From positions 75,223,554 to 75,287,553 of the forward strand of contig OX485803.1 of assembly GCA_950295325.1 (NCBI GenBank): DNA of 64,000 nt, given 5' to 3'. This DNA comes from Polytrichum commune. Taxonomy: Eukaryota > Streptophyta > Polytrichopsida > Polytrichales > Polytrichaceae. Of the stretch, positions 10,662 through 23,900 are shown piece after piece; the stretch's first letter is position 1, and each line of letters begins with the position of its first letter. The translations under genes were made by a program, and so were the position numbers. The notes under the pieces are model-generated. The model did no database searches. It had not been told where the DNA came from and saw only the letters and a program-made list of their open reading frames with translations.

Positions 10662-13423
10662 ATCAGGACTTTTGCAAGTTCACCTTTCATAGTAGATGTT
10701 GCTCTGGTCTAAGAGACGGTGTTCAGATCATCACAGGTTCATGTTTGTGATCCTACCTTGATGGGTAGCTAGCTATCTGATCCTTTCCAGACTTCTCCAT
10801 AAGCTTAGAAACAATTCTTTTCAGGGAAACAGCCTGCTGATGATTATGCAGGCCGATTCTTTCAAGTAGTGCCCGGATGTGCATAGTGTTACAGGTTTCA
10901 CAAGCAGTGAGAACTTCAATTACAGTAGCTTCCTGTGCCTTCTTCTTGTTCCTCTAGTTCTTTGCTCCGCATATCCTCCCTTTTGTCTCATCAATTCATT
11001 CAGTCTGCATTGGGGTTAGAAACTCAGGCCTTGAAGTTCACCAGACTTGGGCAACAAATGACATGTAGAAGGTTACAAAAACAATATGTTTACTGTATTG
11101 ATTCAATTCAACTCCTAGAGTTTCTATTTGCATACTATCCTTTCAGAGAGCTGTTCACTTTTCTACTTGGCATGTACATAACAATAAATCCAGATTGTAT
11201 ATCCGAAATAGCACATTTCAGGAAGTTGTTGACATCAGAATGGACAATTCGAAGTTTAGTAGACTGCAAGCTCTTCACAAGATTAGCTGCTCTATTTGGG
11301 TCAATGAAAATATTTGTTATTTTACAAAATATAGTTTACTTACACAATCTACCTAATTTTAAGAATGTTCTAGAAAACGAAATAGTTAGTATTCAATGCA
11401 AGTTTTCATCCTTCTTGCTCTTGACAAGATTTTAACCTTCCCATTTTGTTGAGGACAGTGTGAAGATAGAAAGTTCTGTTTATTGAATAAACACTTAATT
11501 CGAACCAACAGTCGCATTGCCATTTTCAATCTGATAAAGATTAGATTTTTACTTTCACCTTGACATACGATAACCTACTAAGTCAAGATTTAAACCACCA
11601 AATTTTTAATACTTATTTAGGCTCGGTGAGGATTGTAGAAATTTTGTATACCGGATTCTTAAGGCAGTGTCTATAAATTACTGTTGAATAATGAAATAAA
11701 ATTTCTAGATCCCATTTCAGTGAATAAACTAATCTATAAGATTCTCATGTTTCTTTACAAAAATGAAGTTTTATTAAGAAAAAGAAATTTCAAGGTTCTT
11801 AGCAAATCCTCAAATTAAAATAATTAACACCAAACCCACTATGAATCTACTACGGTATAGGCCTTACATTGAGCCTCTTGGTCCCTTAACCCTTAAATGC
11901 CTACATGTTGGTCACCCAAAATGGCTTTGAAGGCCCCTTGGACAAACACTAGCATTTGAGAATGGTTAGCTCCACATCCAAACACTAAATGCCAAATACA
12001 ATCGTATAAATGTTCATAGAGTGTGGGTGGGAAGTATCTCACAAGTGTTTCACTCTCCACGTAGGTCCATCTAGGTCATTATAAGGTTCATGTGATGAGG
12101 TGTCACATTAAGGGATTTTTTTTCACCCTAATTTCTTAGCAAGTTGTATCTTTTTTGTATTGAGCTTGTTAACACACCACTATGTTAATAAAACTACTGA
12201 CTACATGCAACTTATATTGAACATTATCGGAAAAACCAATACTCTCTAGGGGGGGGGGGGGGGGGTAGTCATTGGTTGGAGTAGCAATATACGTGCGAAC
12301 AAACGATAGGGTATTTAAAAAACATGGGGGCAAAAAATTATAAATGGACTTAAGAGTAATATAGGGTATCAAAAATGGCACTGGACATCTTTAAAGTACT
12401 ATAGGGTATGGAATAATAGGTAATTTGGAATTATAAGTAATGCAAGCCATTTTTCTATTAACCCAAAGTAGAAATTTACATGATGATAGCATGTGAAAAA
12501 AAAGAAAGAATTGAAAGTAATACCCCCCTATAAAATAGTGGTTGTTCGCACCTATATCCTTAACTTTTTAACACACTGCCCCCCCCCCCCCGCCAATACT
12601 GAACAATGTTATGTCAACTATATTGAAAAATATGTGCATTTTGGTATATTTATTTGGGCTTCTTAGGCATTTAGGTTATGGCCCAGTTTGAGTCTTTCAT
12701 ACATTCAATATTTTGAAATTTTAGAATGTGATAATACATTGTGATGTGGCTTTTTGATGGATAACTTAATGATAGCTTGTTGTCTTGGAAGTGACTTGGA
12801 AAGTATTTGATGAAGATTTCATATTATGTAGTATAGAAACAATGCACATATTTGGTATGAACTGTAGTTGGATTGACATTGTCTATTTTTTTAATATCAT
12901 TCAGGTATCTTTAATAAGGATTTCACATTTTTGGATATCAATAGGGTATTTTTTTTCTTTTTGAAATTTTTTTTTATAGCATTTGGGTCTACAATATACC
13001 ATGCAAGAACCTTCATGCCTAGGTAATGTTACACCCATATCAATATGGTATTGACCCAAATGATTACTTGGTTATACAAAGGTTTTTTCACCTTCACATA
13101 CTCACCAAATATCAATATTTGAAGTGGTATTAAAATTTTGATATCATGCATGTAAGTAAGTTCCTTGATATCAATATTGTTATTGAATGGTACCATGCAT
13201 TCACCTATATATTAGTCCAACATTAGTATGAAATTAAGTGAAGTTGATTCAGTGTCCAAGAAGGTTCATAATCAAGCATTTATAATTAAAGGTCAGTGTA
13301 GAAAACCCTTATTAATGCACATGAGAATCTTCACTTTGATAATGCATAAGATATTCATACAATCTTTAATATTATGAGAAAAGGAGTCATGGCCTTCATT
13401 TGGATTTGCTAACCATCTCATTC
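10662..13423. other. 3' flank of the carrier gene and repeat-rich spacer
   Basis: The first few hundred bases are the likely 3' untranslated region of the carrier. The 166-codon frame at 10935-11435 has no domain. Its end (about 11290-11450) resembles the non-coding flank and tail of the orphan frame at 30.1-30.8 kb, so it is repeat-derived. A G-run lies at about 12250-12267 and a C-run at about 12580-12592. An R1 fragment in reverse orientation lies at about 13290-13420. The rest is AT-rich without recognisable genes. Confidence 0.5.
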
Positions 13424-14206
13424 TAGAGTAGAGGCGCCCATAACTGATCACTTTAGAGATTTTGCACCAAATTTGGAGAAGTATAAAGCGGTGCAATTTT
13501 TCCCCATGTAGGAAGATAGAAATTAAGAGGACTACCATTTTTTGGTAATATTATTCCTTATATTGAAATTAATGTGAATTTTTGAAGAAAAAAGTTGGCC
13601 CAAACATATTACCAATCTCTAGAGTTTGCCATAACCACTTATTTTAATCGCTTATTCATCCCCACTTTAGCACTCAAACCATGACATGTCTCGTGGCACT
13701 ATTGGTTCAAACTCGATCGATATATCAATCCCAACATGATAAGAAATTCAATCCCAACTTGATTGAAATTGCAATACCCTATAGATTGCCAATGGGATCT
13801 TGATAAGGAATAGGCGCCTCTATTATAATAACATGTTCTATATCCTAGGAAAATGTTCCCAATCATCACCCCATTGGCAATCTATAGGGTATCAAAATTT
13901 CGACCAGGTTGGGATTAAATTTTGATCAAGCTAGAACCAATAATGCCATGACACATGCCCTAGTTTTAAGTACTAAAGTAAGGAGGAGTGGTTAAATTGA
14001 GCAATTATGAAAGACTCTAGACATTGGTAATATGTTTGGGCCAACTTTTGGCTTCAAAAATTTATAGGAATTTCAATTTGAGGAATAAAATTATTGAAAA
14101 AATTGCAATCCTCCTTATTTCTATCTTTTAGCATGGGATCACCTTATACTTCTCCATATTTGGTGCAAAATCTCTGAAGTGATTGGTTATGGGTGCCTAT
14201 ACTCTA
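13424..14206. mobile_element. Large foldback element with arms of about 340-370 bp
   Basis: The left arm (13424 to about 13800) and the right arm (about 13865-14206) are reverse complements along almost their full length. Paired blocks include TTTTGCACCAAATTTGGAGA with its match near 14155, TTGGCCCAAACATATTACCA with GGTAATATGTTTGGGCCAAC, and CCCTATAGATTGCCAATGGG with CCCCATTGGCAATCTATAGG. The spacer is only about 60 bp. No coding frame survives. The element is a foldback or MITE-like structure of unknown superfamily. Confidence 0.85.
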
Positions 14207-14207
14207 A

Positions 14208-14811
14208 GGGGTTGTTTACACCATGGACCATGAAGTTGTCACAAGGCTTTGTAAAATTTGTGATTGGTTGTTGAACTCGTCTTGGGACCACTTCAATTTA
14301 CACTAAGGAAAAAAAGTGAGAGTGACCACAGAGTTCGAGGTCCCCAAAAGACATATTTTAAGGCTTATATTATCTTGACATGGTCCAACAGGTTTTGTGG
14401 TGGGAGAGACAAAAAAGGTGCTATGGTAGAAAAAAATAAGGGCCAATAGGAAAGAAATAATATTATAATAATTTCTTAATGAATTTTTTTTTGGAGAAGA
14501 GAAGATGAAGACAAGAGAAGACAAAAGAATGGTCAAACTTGATTTATAATTTATAATTTTTTTTAACTGCCCTTTTAGGACATATATTGAAAAAATGAGC
14601 ACATTCACGTTTTGGGACATGGTGATTTTGGGACATGGTCACTGGTCAGTCCTTTTAGTCCACATTCGGTTTACAGCTAGTAGGGGGCCCAAAGGCTTTG
14701 TGAATTGATTTTTTAAAGCATCGGACCATGAAAGTTGGACCATGAAGTCGGACCATGGGAAAAGGCCATCTTCCATGGTCCGACTTCATGGGCCATGGTG
14801 TAAACCGGCCC
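14208..14811. mobile_element. PIF/Harbinger-type MITE, 604 bp, TAA target duplication
   Basis: The left terminus is GGGGTTGTTTACACCATGG. The right terminus, read in reverse complement, is GGGCCGGTTTACACCATGG, and the similarity continues into CCATGAAGT. TAA directly flanks both ends (14205-14207 and 14812-14814). A 3-bp TAA/TTA duplication with G-rich termini is the hallmark of PIF/Harbinger elements (Tourist-type MITEs). It inserted directly at the right end of the foldback element at 13424-14206. No transposase is encoded. Confidence 0.85.
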
Positions 14812-14990
14812 TAATAAGTCCCATCTACCTTCAAACACCTCCCATCCGACGTGGAAGCATTATTTGGTGCCCCTGAAGATTCCAGAATGGAGAACATGTT
14901 CCCAGTGGAGTTCCCTTTCCCTTGAGAACGCCAAGGGTTCAGGGTTTAGCAAGCTTGACTGAGTCTGTTCTTTGCAGTTGTATTCTGGCT

Positions 14991-17900
14991 ATGGCGATGG
15001 CGGTCATAGCCACAGCCAAGCCGGACCGCGCAGCCCAGGTTGCCTCACACCAAACACGACTCCAAAAAATTGTTCTCTCTTGGGATTACCTCCGCCTACT
15101 CGCTCAAGCCAAGGTGATTTTTCCTGAATTTCTTCATGGATAAAAGCATTCATCAAGGCTAATTGCTGCTCCAGGAATCTTTGAGGTTTTGCGAATTATT
15201 TTTAAAATTTTGTTTTTGGTTTGATTTTTCCCCAGGTGAATCAGAAGAAGCGGAAAGGTGACGATCAGAATGCGCTCCGGAAAGTTCCAAACAAGTTTAA
15301 AGGTCTGGAGGAGTATTTAGAGGTTTTCGAATCTCTACTTCTCGAAGAATGTCGTGCACAAATTCAGCGAGGGAATGAAGAAGAAGGTATGTATTTTTAA
15401 AAATTATTTTAAGTTTATTTTTTTGTATTCATTTATTTATTTCCGAATTGGAACACCTCTTGTCCAATTCACGTGGAGAGTTGCAGTTTCTTTCGTATTT
15501 TAGGGTAATTTTTAGGGTTTTAGATTGTTCAAGTAGAGTACACTACAATTTGTACATGAATGCTGGTGTGTGATTGGTGGGAGTCAGGATATGGAAGGCA
15601 GCTGTAGCTCTTTTGATTGGGTTGCAACATCAGTGTAAAGTTTCTTAGTGTACGTCTGTTTAGTATTCTTTCCAATTCTGTGCTTAACGTGAAGAAACAA
15701 TTGGTTCCCAGCGTATCATGTTGAAGTCACTTCTATCCGAAGGTTTGCTTTACTGTTTTTTGGTGTTGTTTGTGGTTCTCATCCAGGTGGATCGCAATGT
15801 CACATGGTGGCTGTGACGCAATGGGAGAGAGTGAATGAATTCCATTTTGCACGCCTGGCTATAGATGCCGACTCTTGTCAAGAGTTCACTGAAAATGATC
15901 TGGTTCTTCTTAGCAAAGAAAAGGTATATTTCTTAACGAAGAGCCAGTACTTTTTTTGGTTATACCAAGACTTTGCAAGATTGAGTTCCAACAGAACAGA
16001 TGGTTTTGATGAACAGGAGATTTGGTTCACTTGGTTGCATTTGTTCAAATTTGATGATTGAAAATCGAAATTTCAGCAAAATGTCTGAAAGTGACACACA
16101 ATTGAATGGTTTTGTAGAAACCCAATTATTTGCAGCTTATTATAATTTCTCTATCTGGGTAGTTTTTTTTTTTAATAATAGTTGCTCAAGGAGTAGTAAG
16201 TTTTTGGTTATCCTAGGACTTTGCAAGATCAAGTTGCAACGTAACAGACGTTTTGATGAATACAAGGTTTTGATGCACTAAGTTTCATCTGTTCAAACTT
16301 GACATCAGAAAATTAAACTTACGGCAAAATGACTGAAGTGACACACACTTGGATGATCAATCAGGAGCTCAATCATTTGCAGCTTATTATTGTTTTGTAT
16401 GTGGGTTTTTATGACAATCGTGAATAGGTTAACATGTACTCGGTGGTGGGCGTTATCATGCCTGCATTTTCATTCAACTTCTCAAGAGTACTTCTAGTTC
16501 TTTTAATGATTGGGTAGGCATTCTTACATATGTTGATGATGATCCATGGACTCTTTTGGCTGGCAAATATTAGATTTCAGAAGGAAAGTTACCAAACACA
16601 TATGCACTTGCAAATGTGGAAAGCCATGAGGGACCACAAGCTCTACGGATACGCATGCATCTTGAAAAGGAAGGTGGACAAGAGGGTGAAAAAATTAGTA
16701 AGGCTGCAGGGCAAGTCCTCACATCTCTTGCAAGTTCTGCCAAGGCTGCCTGGTGGATACTCAAGGTGAATAATAATTTATCTTCCAAATGTTTTTGTGG
16801 TTTGAAGGAGACTTGAGAGTAAAAAGCACCATGAATTTATTGGAGTGAGGATGCGCTCGTCACATTTGATCTGAGCGTTTTGTTTGTTGTTCAAGTTTTT
16901 GGTGTCCTTTGTACCTTTACTGATTTAAAAAAATAAAAAAATAAATTTTTTGTTTTTATCAAATTTTAATTTTGTTGTGCTCCTGTAGCTATGCAACTTG
17001 TCAACCATTTTGCGAGAGTATACGGCTCTTCGATCAGTTTCAATGCTGCCATTTGCAAAGACCATATTCTCTGCAAGTCTCACAAAGACAGATGAGGCTG
17101 ACTCTGCAAAAGAAGCAGGCCAATGGAACATTCCTCCTTCTCTGTTGGATCATCTCAGCCTAAATCATAATGACTCACAGCTACAGGCTATCCAGGTTTT
17201 AAAAGAATTCCGTTAGCAATTGACAGGAGATGAATTCCAATGTACCAAAGTCTTATCTGAAGTCCGTATGCAAAAGTTATAAGGGTTCAAAGTTTTATTG
17301 GTAGATGAAATAGAACCATCACGAGAGCCTGATGTTAAGGTGGCAGATGTCTGCAAAAATCAATTTGTATGTAATTTGCTTAGGTGCAAGAACTTAGGGT
17401 GCTGGTTTTGAGTAGGGTAATGGTTTTAGCATGCTCCACCTTTATACTTTTGTCCTTCTCCAGTGCTCGTATCAACATCGTCAACATCAAGGGTTATGGT
17501 TAATTGGATGGAGTTCTTTTTGTTTACTTGTAATAAACTCAGGTCTTATTGGCCCTACATACTATGTGTAGTATCCTACAGTCGATTCTGCACAACTGGA
17601 TGTCAATGAAATGAATGTCTATTTGATTCATTTATTCATTTATTCTGATATTTGGTGAAGTAAGGTGATTTGGGTGGTCATTGGTGCAGGCGGGTTTGTC
17701 GCGGAACCCTTTGGTACTCATCCAGGTGCTCATCATTACCCATTAACTTGTGTCTAGGCACCATACACCCTGAGATAATTCTTGTAAACTTGATACTCTA
17801 GGTTGGACAAAAAAAATCACTGAAAATGCTTTACTCTGCTGACATCTTTTGTGTGGGGTCAGAAATTAGCATGTCAATAGGAACTGAGTTGTATTAACAC

Positions 17901-20900
17901 TTTCATCCAAATTTTGTTAAGTAATTAGAGGTTGAAGTTTCTTAATTGGTTGTAAGACACAAAGAATTATTTTCACTGCTGTTTATACTTTCACAAATGG
18001 CCAAGTTTCTGGAGTATGGTATATAGCATGGGGTGTCTGGAGAACCTAGGTGATGAAATGCCTGGTAGATAGAACACTTCATACATCTGTGAGTATTATA
18101 ATCTTCAACCGTGAATTTGAAGTTTGTTCCTTATGGGCTTGTAAAATAAGGAGGGCGGTGTGTGTTGCAATGTCTCAATTTGTCTGAGGTCTGGTGTTCT
18201 GCAATTCTGCTTCCTCTTTTTTACGGTGGTTAGAATGTCTTTGTACTTATAACTGTATTGTGGATGCAGGGGCCTCCTGGAACAGGCAAGACACAGACCA
18301 TACTTGGTGTTCTCAGTGTTGTTTTGCACTCCACACCGGTCAGGCAGCCTCTCAAGTAGTGCATTCACTTCGTCTTTATTACTTTTTATTGCAGTTTTTG
18401 TAATGCAATAGTAAGCTTTATGTCGGAAAGGGTTCCAAATCAGGTCTATTAATTCTTGTGGTCTAGCACACATCACAAACTTCTGCAGGCAAATTATCAT
18501 ATAGAAACAATAAATTGTTGAAATCACATCATAAACTCCTAATTGAGGAATTATAATTGTATGATTTTCTTGTTTTCTTCTAATATGTCCTGCATTTCAC
18601 TAACACATAGATTCTAAGAGATCCTAGGTGTAAATTTTAACTTAATGATTACATAATACACCACCATTAGTAAATTTGTGATGCATGCTTGTCTATTCAT
18701 GTGACTGTCATGGACGCATTGTTGTTTGTCCATCTTAGAATTATCTATGTGATATGTTGGCCTTTGCAGACTGCCAGTGTTTAATACCCATCCTCCTAAA
18801 GCTGTTTGGTTCCCTTAGTTGCTAAATCCACTTTGCTTTACTTTGTATTAATTTCTATGTGGAGGCTCTTGAAAGGTTCTGAAGGTAGGCCTGTGTGTGC
18901 AGGGATGGTGAATTTACGGTTCAGCAAAGAGCAGAGCCCGCGTTTGCAGAGAAGTGATCCTCCTTCACATTGTTACTCTTGTTATTTGAATAATAACTCA
19001 ATCGGCTTGGGTCACAGCATCAAGTGCAATCATCCTGCAGTTACACTAAATAGTCCTATCAGTGTGGACCACAGTAATTCTCTAGAACCCACATCAATTC
19101 TCATATTGATAGTTAATGTGGGCCACATTAATCTTCAACCCACGCCGAATCTCTAGTTTAAACTTAGCTTGGGCCACATTAATTGTTTTTCTAGGAAATA
19201 GACATGGGTGACTATTTTATTTTATGCTACTTAGATCCCTGATAATTAGTGTGGCCCACATTAATTCTCCATCCACACTAATAGGACTTTATTAGGGTAG
19301 CCAGACAACTGAGGGGACTTTTTTTTTTTGGTGAGACTTCTCACATCCTGTCGTTCATTGACACAGTGCTGGTGCTTCTTGGCATACACGTGCAGGCTGG
19401 GGAACTGGATAAAAGCTTCACCATGGCTAAACTCAAGTGTAAATCCTCGGGATCTCATTATGCCCATGGATGGCGATGAGGGCTTTTTCCCCACCACTGG
19501 CAGTCAATTTGTAAGCCTTCTCAGATGCTTTCTGCCTGATGTCATGCATATAATCATGTCTGGGTAGTGTAGCATTGCTCTAGTTTTGCAAGATTATACT
19601 TATTTTTTAATTCAATTGGGCTTTTATCAGGAGTTGGTCCCTTATGATATTCTATTGGTTGTTTTGCATACAATATCATTCATTTCTTTCCACTTGTGGT
19701 GCGTGCTTGGAGGTAGTGTTTGAATTTGAATGAAGAGAAAACTATTGCGGTTCATTGAGGGCCAAACTCAAATTAGCACCTCATGGCTACTTGAGTTTGA
19801 CCGTCGTTGAACCGATATAGAATGTTCTTTGTTCAAAGCTCCACACTACCTCCAAGCATGCACAGGAAACTCACTAAACATGGAAGGTGTTGTATGCAAA
19901 ACAATCAACTCCTAATGAAAGTCGATGAAAAGTCTCTATTGTAACAGGGACTTGCTTAGAAATCATCAAGACTTAACCTAACTTTGTAACCTAATTGATA
20001 GTTTCTCTGTACCAGTAGAGTAATGTGAATGGGGTCTTTGAAATGAGATGTCTTGTTCCTAAGATCCTGTATTGATCTGTACCTATTGGTGGGAGCATTT
20101 TGTGTTTTTTGGTTATAATGTATATATTCTTACACACATGGAATTGATTGGATAAGTTCCTGAGGTGGAAACATAAACCTTCTTGTCTGTTATCTAGTAT
20201 TCACCTGGGATGAAGATCCTAGTTTTTTTTGAAAGTCCTATCATTGTAAAGTGCCTGTCCTGCAGTTGGCGAACTTGCAAATTTGACCTCTTTTCTTGGA
20301 TGACTGGGTGCAGCGTCCTGAAAACATTGGCGCAAAACGAAAGCATCGTGCACATGTGCTGGTTTGCGCACCTTCGAATTCTGCATTAGATGAAATAGTG
20401 CTTCGGCTCCTCAATTCAGGTATATTTTGCATGTTCTAGCTTTCTTTTTAATGATTTATTGAGGTCCTCAAGTTGCTATTGTTTTTTACTAAAAAGTGAT
20501 GATTATGAGGTAATCATGTTGACAATGTAGTCAACTAAAATATATTGAAATGCTTTTTTATATTTTATTTATTGTTATTCAGTAAGAAATTTTATATTGA
20601 CAAGGTTTTTCTTATAAAAATCTGTAGGTCTTCGAGATGAGAATGGGCTTACCTACAACCCAAGTATAGTTCGAGTTGGCCTCAATGCTCATCACTCAGT
20701 ATCCTCTGTTACTATGGACACACTGGTGAGCGTTTTTGTTGTAGTTCACCTTTTCTATTCCTATTTTTGTTACAGCCCACAACTGAAATTTGATCAAGGA
20801 AAGAAGGTTAAGGCATGTGGGCCTATTGGCTGTTGGATCAGATTGGGAATCATTCCATTCAGTAAGCAATCATGAACCACAAAGATTGTGACAAGTTTCA

Positions 20901-23900
20901 AAACTGGAGTTTCACGAGATACACAAATTGTAAGAGGTCAAAGTGAAGATTCTCTTTCTCAACTGTATCACATAGGCCCTCCCAATTATGTTAACTACTG
21001 AACCTAGATTGGTGTAATATATTTTGAGCATGTAGTTCAATCTCATTGTAACACGTGAAATTTTGGTGTCTGTTCTTAATAAGATGCTTTGTGATGACGA
21101 GGTTATGCATCATGCAATAAGGACATTTTGATTCATGCAGGTCACACAAAGATTGAGCAGTGTGGAGAGATCAGCCGTTTCTGCTGGGCCACGTGCAAGT
21201 GCTGGCATGGAACGCGACCGAATACGAATTGCTATTCTAGACGAGGCTGCAATTGTATGTTATGTTTACCTATGGCTATTTTCTTTGGTGTATATAAGGG
21301 TGGGTTTTTAATACTTTCCAAGAGCAAAGAAACTCCAGGATCGAGCAATCCTATTGGTTGAGAGCTAAATGTTAAACCCAAGGAGTTTGCACTAGGGTCT
21401 GGGTCCAAGGTATGGAAAAAAGAAGTGGCGCTAATGTAGCATAATTTTCCCACTGAATCTCGGCGGTCCTCACTCAAGAAAACGCTCCTAGTTTGAGAAA
21501 CCAATGTTGAGTCCAAAAGTAAGGTCCATTAAGGATGTTTTCGACCAAAGTTTCTTGTACCCAGACCCTAATGCAAACCCATCCTAAGAACATCATCTTA
21601 TGGAGCTTATTCTGATTGTAGATCCGATGCTTGTACATGTGGCAGAATACTCTAGGTTTTGAAAGTTTTTATTTGACACTTCCTGTATGCAGCATATTTG
21701 AGTGCATAAATGACTCGGGGATGATTGCTCCTTGTTATTACAGGTATGTTCAACATTGAGTTTCAGTGGTTCAGGGATTTTTATGCGCATGAATCGTGGG
21801 TTTGATGTGGTTGTCATTGACGAAGCAGCTCAAGCAGTAAGGATTGACTTCTAAACCTTGTGCTTTGATTTCTTCAGCTGTTTGTTAATATCGAAAGCTC
21901 AGTTGTACTTTACCTTTTGCCTGAGATAGATGGTTGGAGAATGGGTGCAGGTAGAACCATCAACATTGGTGCCACTAGTTCATGGTTGCAGACAAGTATT
22001 TTTGGTATGTGGTGCTCAAAGTCTGCATTACTAGAACTTTCAATGTAGGCTTTTTGGCTTTGATGTTGCTATTTTCTCTCCTTTACAGTATTCCAATTTT
22101 AAAATATGTACTCAATGGTATGAGGAAGGGGTTTATTTGGTATTGTTTGTCACATTGAGATCTTCCAAGCCCATGGAAATAATTTTGTAGTTTTGTCATG
22201 CTAAAAGACATGTTTGTAAAATCTAGAAATAGAAATTTGGCCTCTTTAGTGAAACCAAACCCTCAACTAAAGAGACCAAACGCAGTTGATTTCTTTTCCA
22301 TAATGAAGTTGGTGGCTTGCAACAATTCAGGTTGGGGATCCCCTGCAATTGCCAGCTACTGTTCTCTCTACACAAGCAGTTGCTTATGGGTGAGCTTTTT
22401 GTGCAAGAAATTATTGTTTTCATGAGGTTACCAGTGATGTTCTTAAGACAATCCCAAGACAAAGAGCAGATCTGGGCTTTTATTTAAAAGCTGATCTACT
22501 CCCTGTTGTGGGAGGCCTTTTAGACTTTTCACTCCTATTAACTTGTGAGACAATTGGTTTTATAAAGGTATGGGATGAGTATGTTCAAGCGCTTTCAGAA
22601 GGCTGGATACCCTGTCCAAATGTTGAAGACACAATATCGTATGCATCCCCAGGTATTAATGTCACTGTCCTTTCACATGTTTCCTTGTCTTCCAAGATTT
22701 AGGTTTCTTGACATTTATTCCTCTTCCATTCTATGAATGTCATCATATTAAGTCATTTTCCTTGTTTCTCCACTAGTATAATTCTCATCTTGCATGTCAT
22801 GTAACTTTGTAATCGTAACCCTTAAAAGGACTGGGGATGTGTTTATAAGGGATATTTGACGATTTGTACAAACCCCCAACAAGTATTGACATAATATTTT
22901 ATTTGGTCTACAATACTGAATGCATATTTAGCACAACCTATTAAAACGAGGAAATGAAATTAAAGTCACATGTGGTATTGGTGATTAGATATATGTGGTA
23001 TGTATTTGAGTTTAGGTCATGTATATGAGCTCAAATGCCCCTAAGAATCCATTCTACATATGTATGTTCTGATTGTAGTAATGCACATGATAAGTGAAAT
23101 ATTTCCAGATAGTGTTACTTTGGCACTTTGAGCTAAAAACATTAAAGACGTAAGCTCCATATGACATCTTCAGGCCCAGAATGGGCCTCTCAGACCTTTA
23201 ACCTTGAAGGTACAAGATGTCATATGGAGGGGTTTAAGATTACTTGTTGGTATTTGTTTAGCTAAACGTGTCAAAAGTGCCCCTATCTGGCATTATTGCA
23301 TTCATCGTATGCTCTATTACAATCAGAGAATACATATATGTAGAATTGATTATTAGGGGCATTTGAGATTGTATAAATGACCTAGACTCCAATACATACC
23401 ACATGTATATAATCACCATTATCACATATGTATGACTTTATTTTCACTTCCTCTTTTGAATAGGGTGTGCTAAATCAGTATCATAGATTACATAAAATAT
23501 TATTTCAATACTTGTTGGGGGTTCATACAAATCGTCATGTATAGATACATTCCCGGTCTTTCAAGGGTTAAGGGTTAAACTTGTGTCTCTATCTCACAGC
23601 TCAATAATAATAAGTTCTGTAGCTCTTACCAACTTTTCTTTCCTCTCAGATTCGTGAGTTCCCTTCTAAAGAGTTTTATGAGGCGGCATTAGCAGATGGT
23701 CCTGACATCGAATCTGTTACAAAGCGGCCATGGCATGAACACCGATGTTTTGGGCCATATGCATTTTTTGATATCAATGGTGAAGAGAGTCAACCTCCAG
23801 GAAGTGGGTCCTGGGTCAACAAAGATGAAGTCGAGTTTGTTTTAGTTTTATACAGACACATGGTTGCCACTTACCCAGAGTTGAAAGGGGGACCTCTAGT

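Noticed and set aside
10935-11435. 166-codon open frame downstream of the carrier gene
   Set aside because: No domain or composition bias of a protein. It lies in the carrier 3' flank, and its end resembles a repeat flank at 30.1 kb.
12247-12592. G-run and C-run as ends of one inverted-repeat element
   Set aside because: The sequences next to the two runs do not pair convincingly beyond a few bases.
18806-19156. Extra helicase exon between 18355 and 19396
   Set aside because: The frame at 18806-19156 shows no match to the family, and exons 7 and 8 already join in frame. A small missed exon remains possible.
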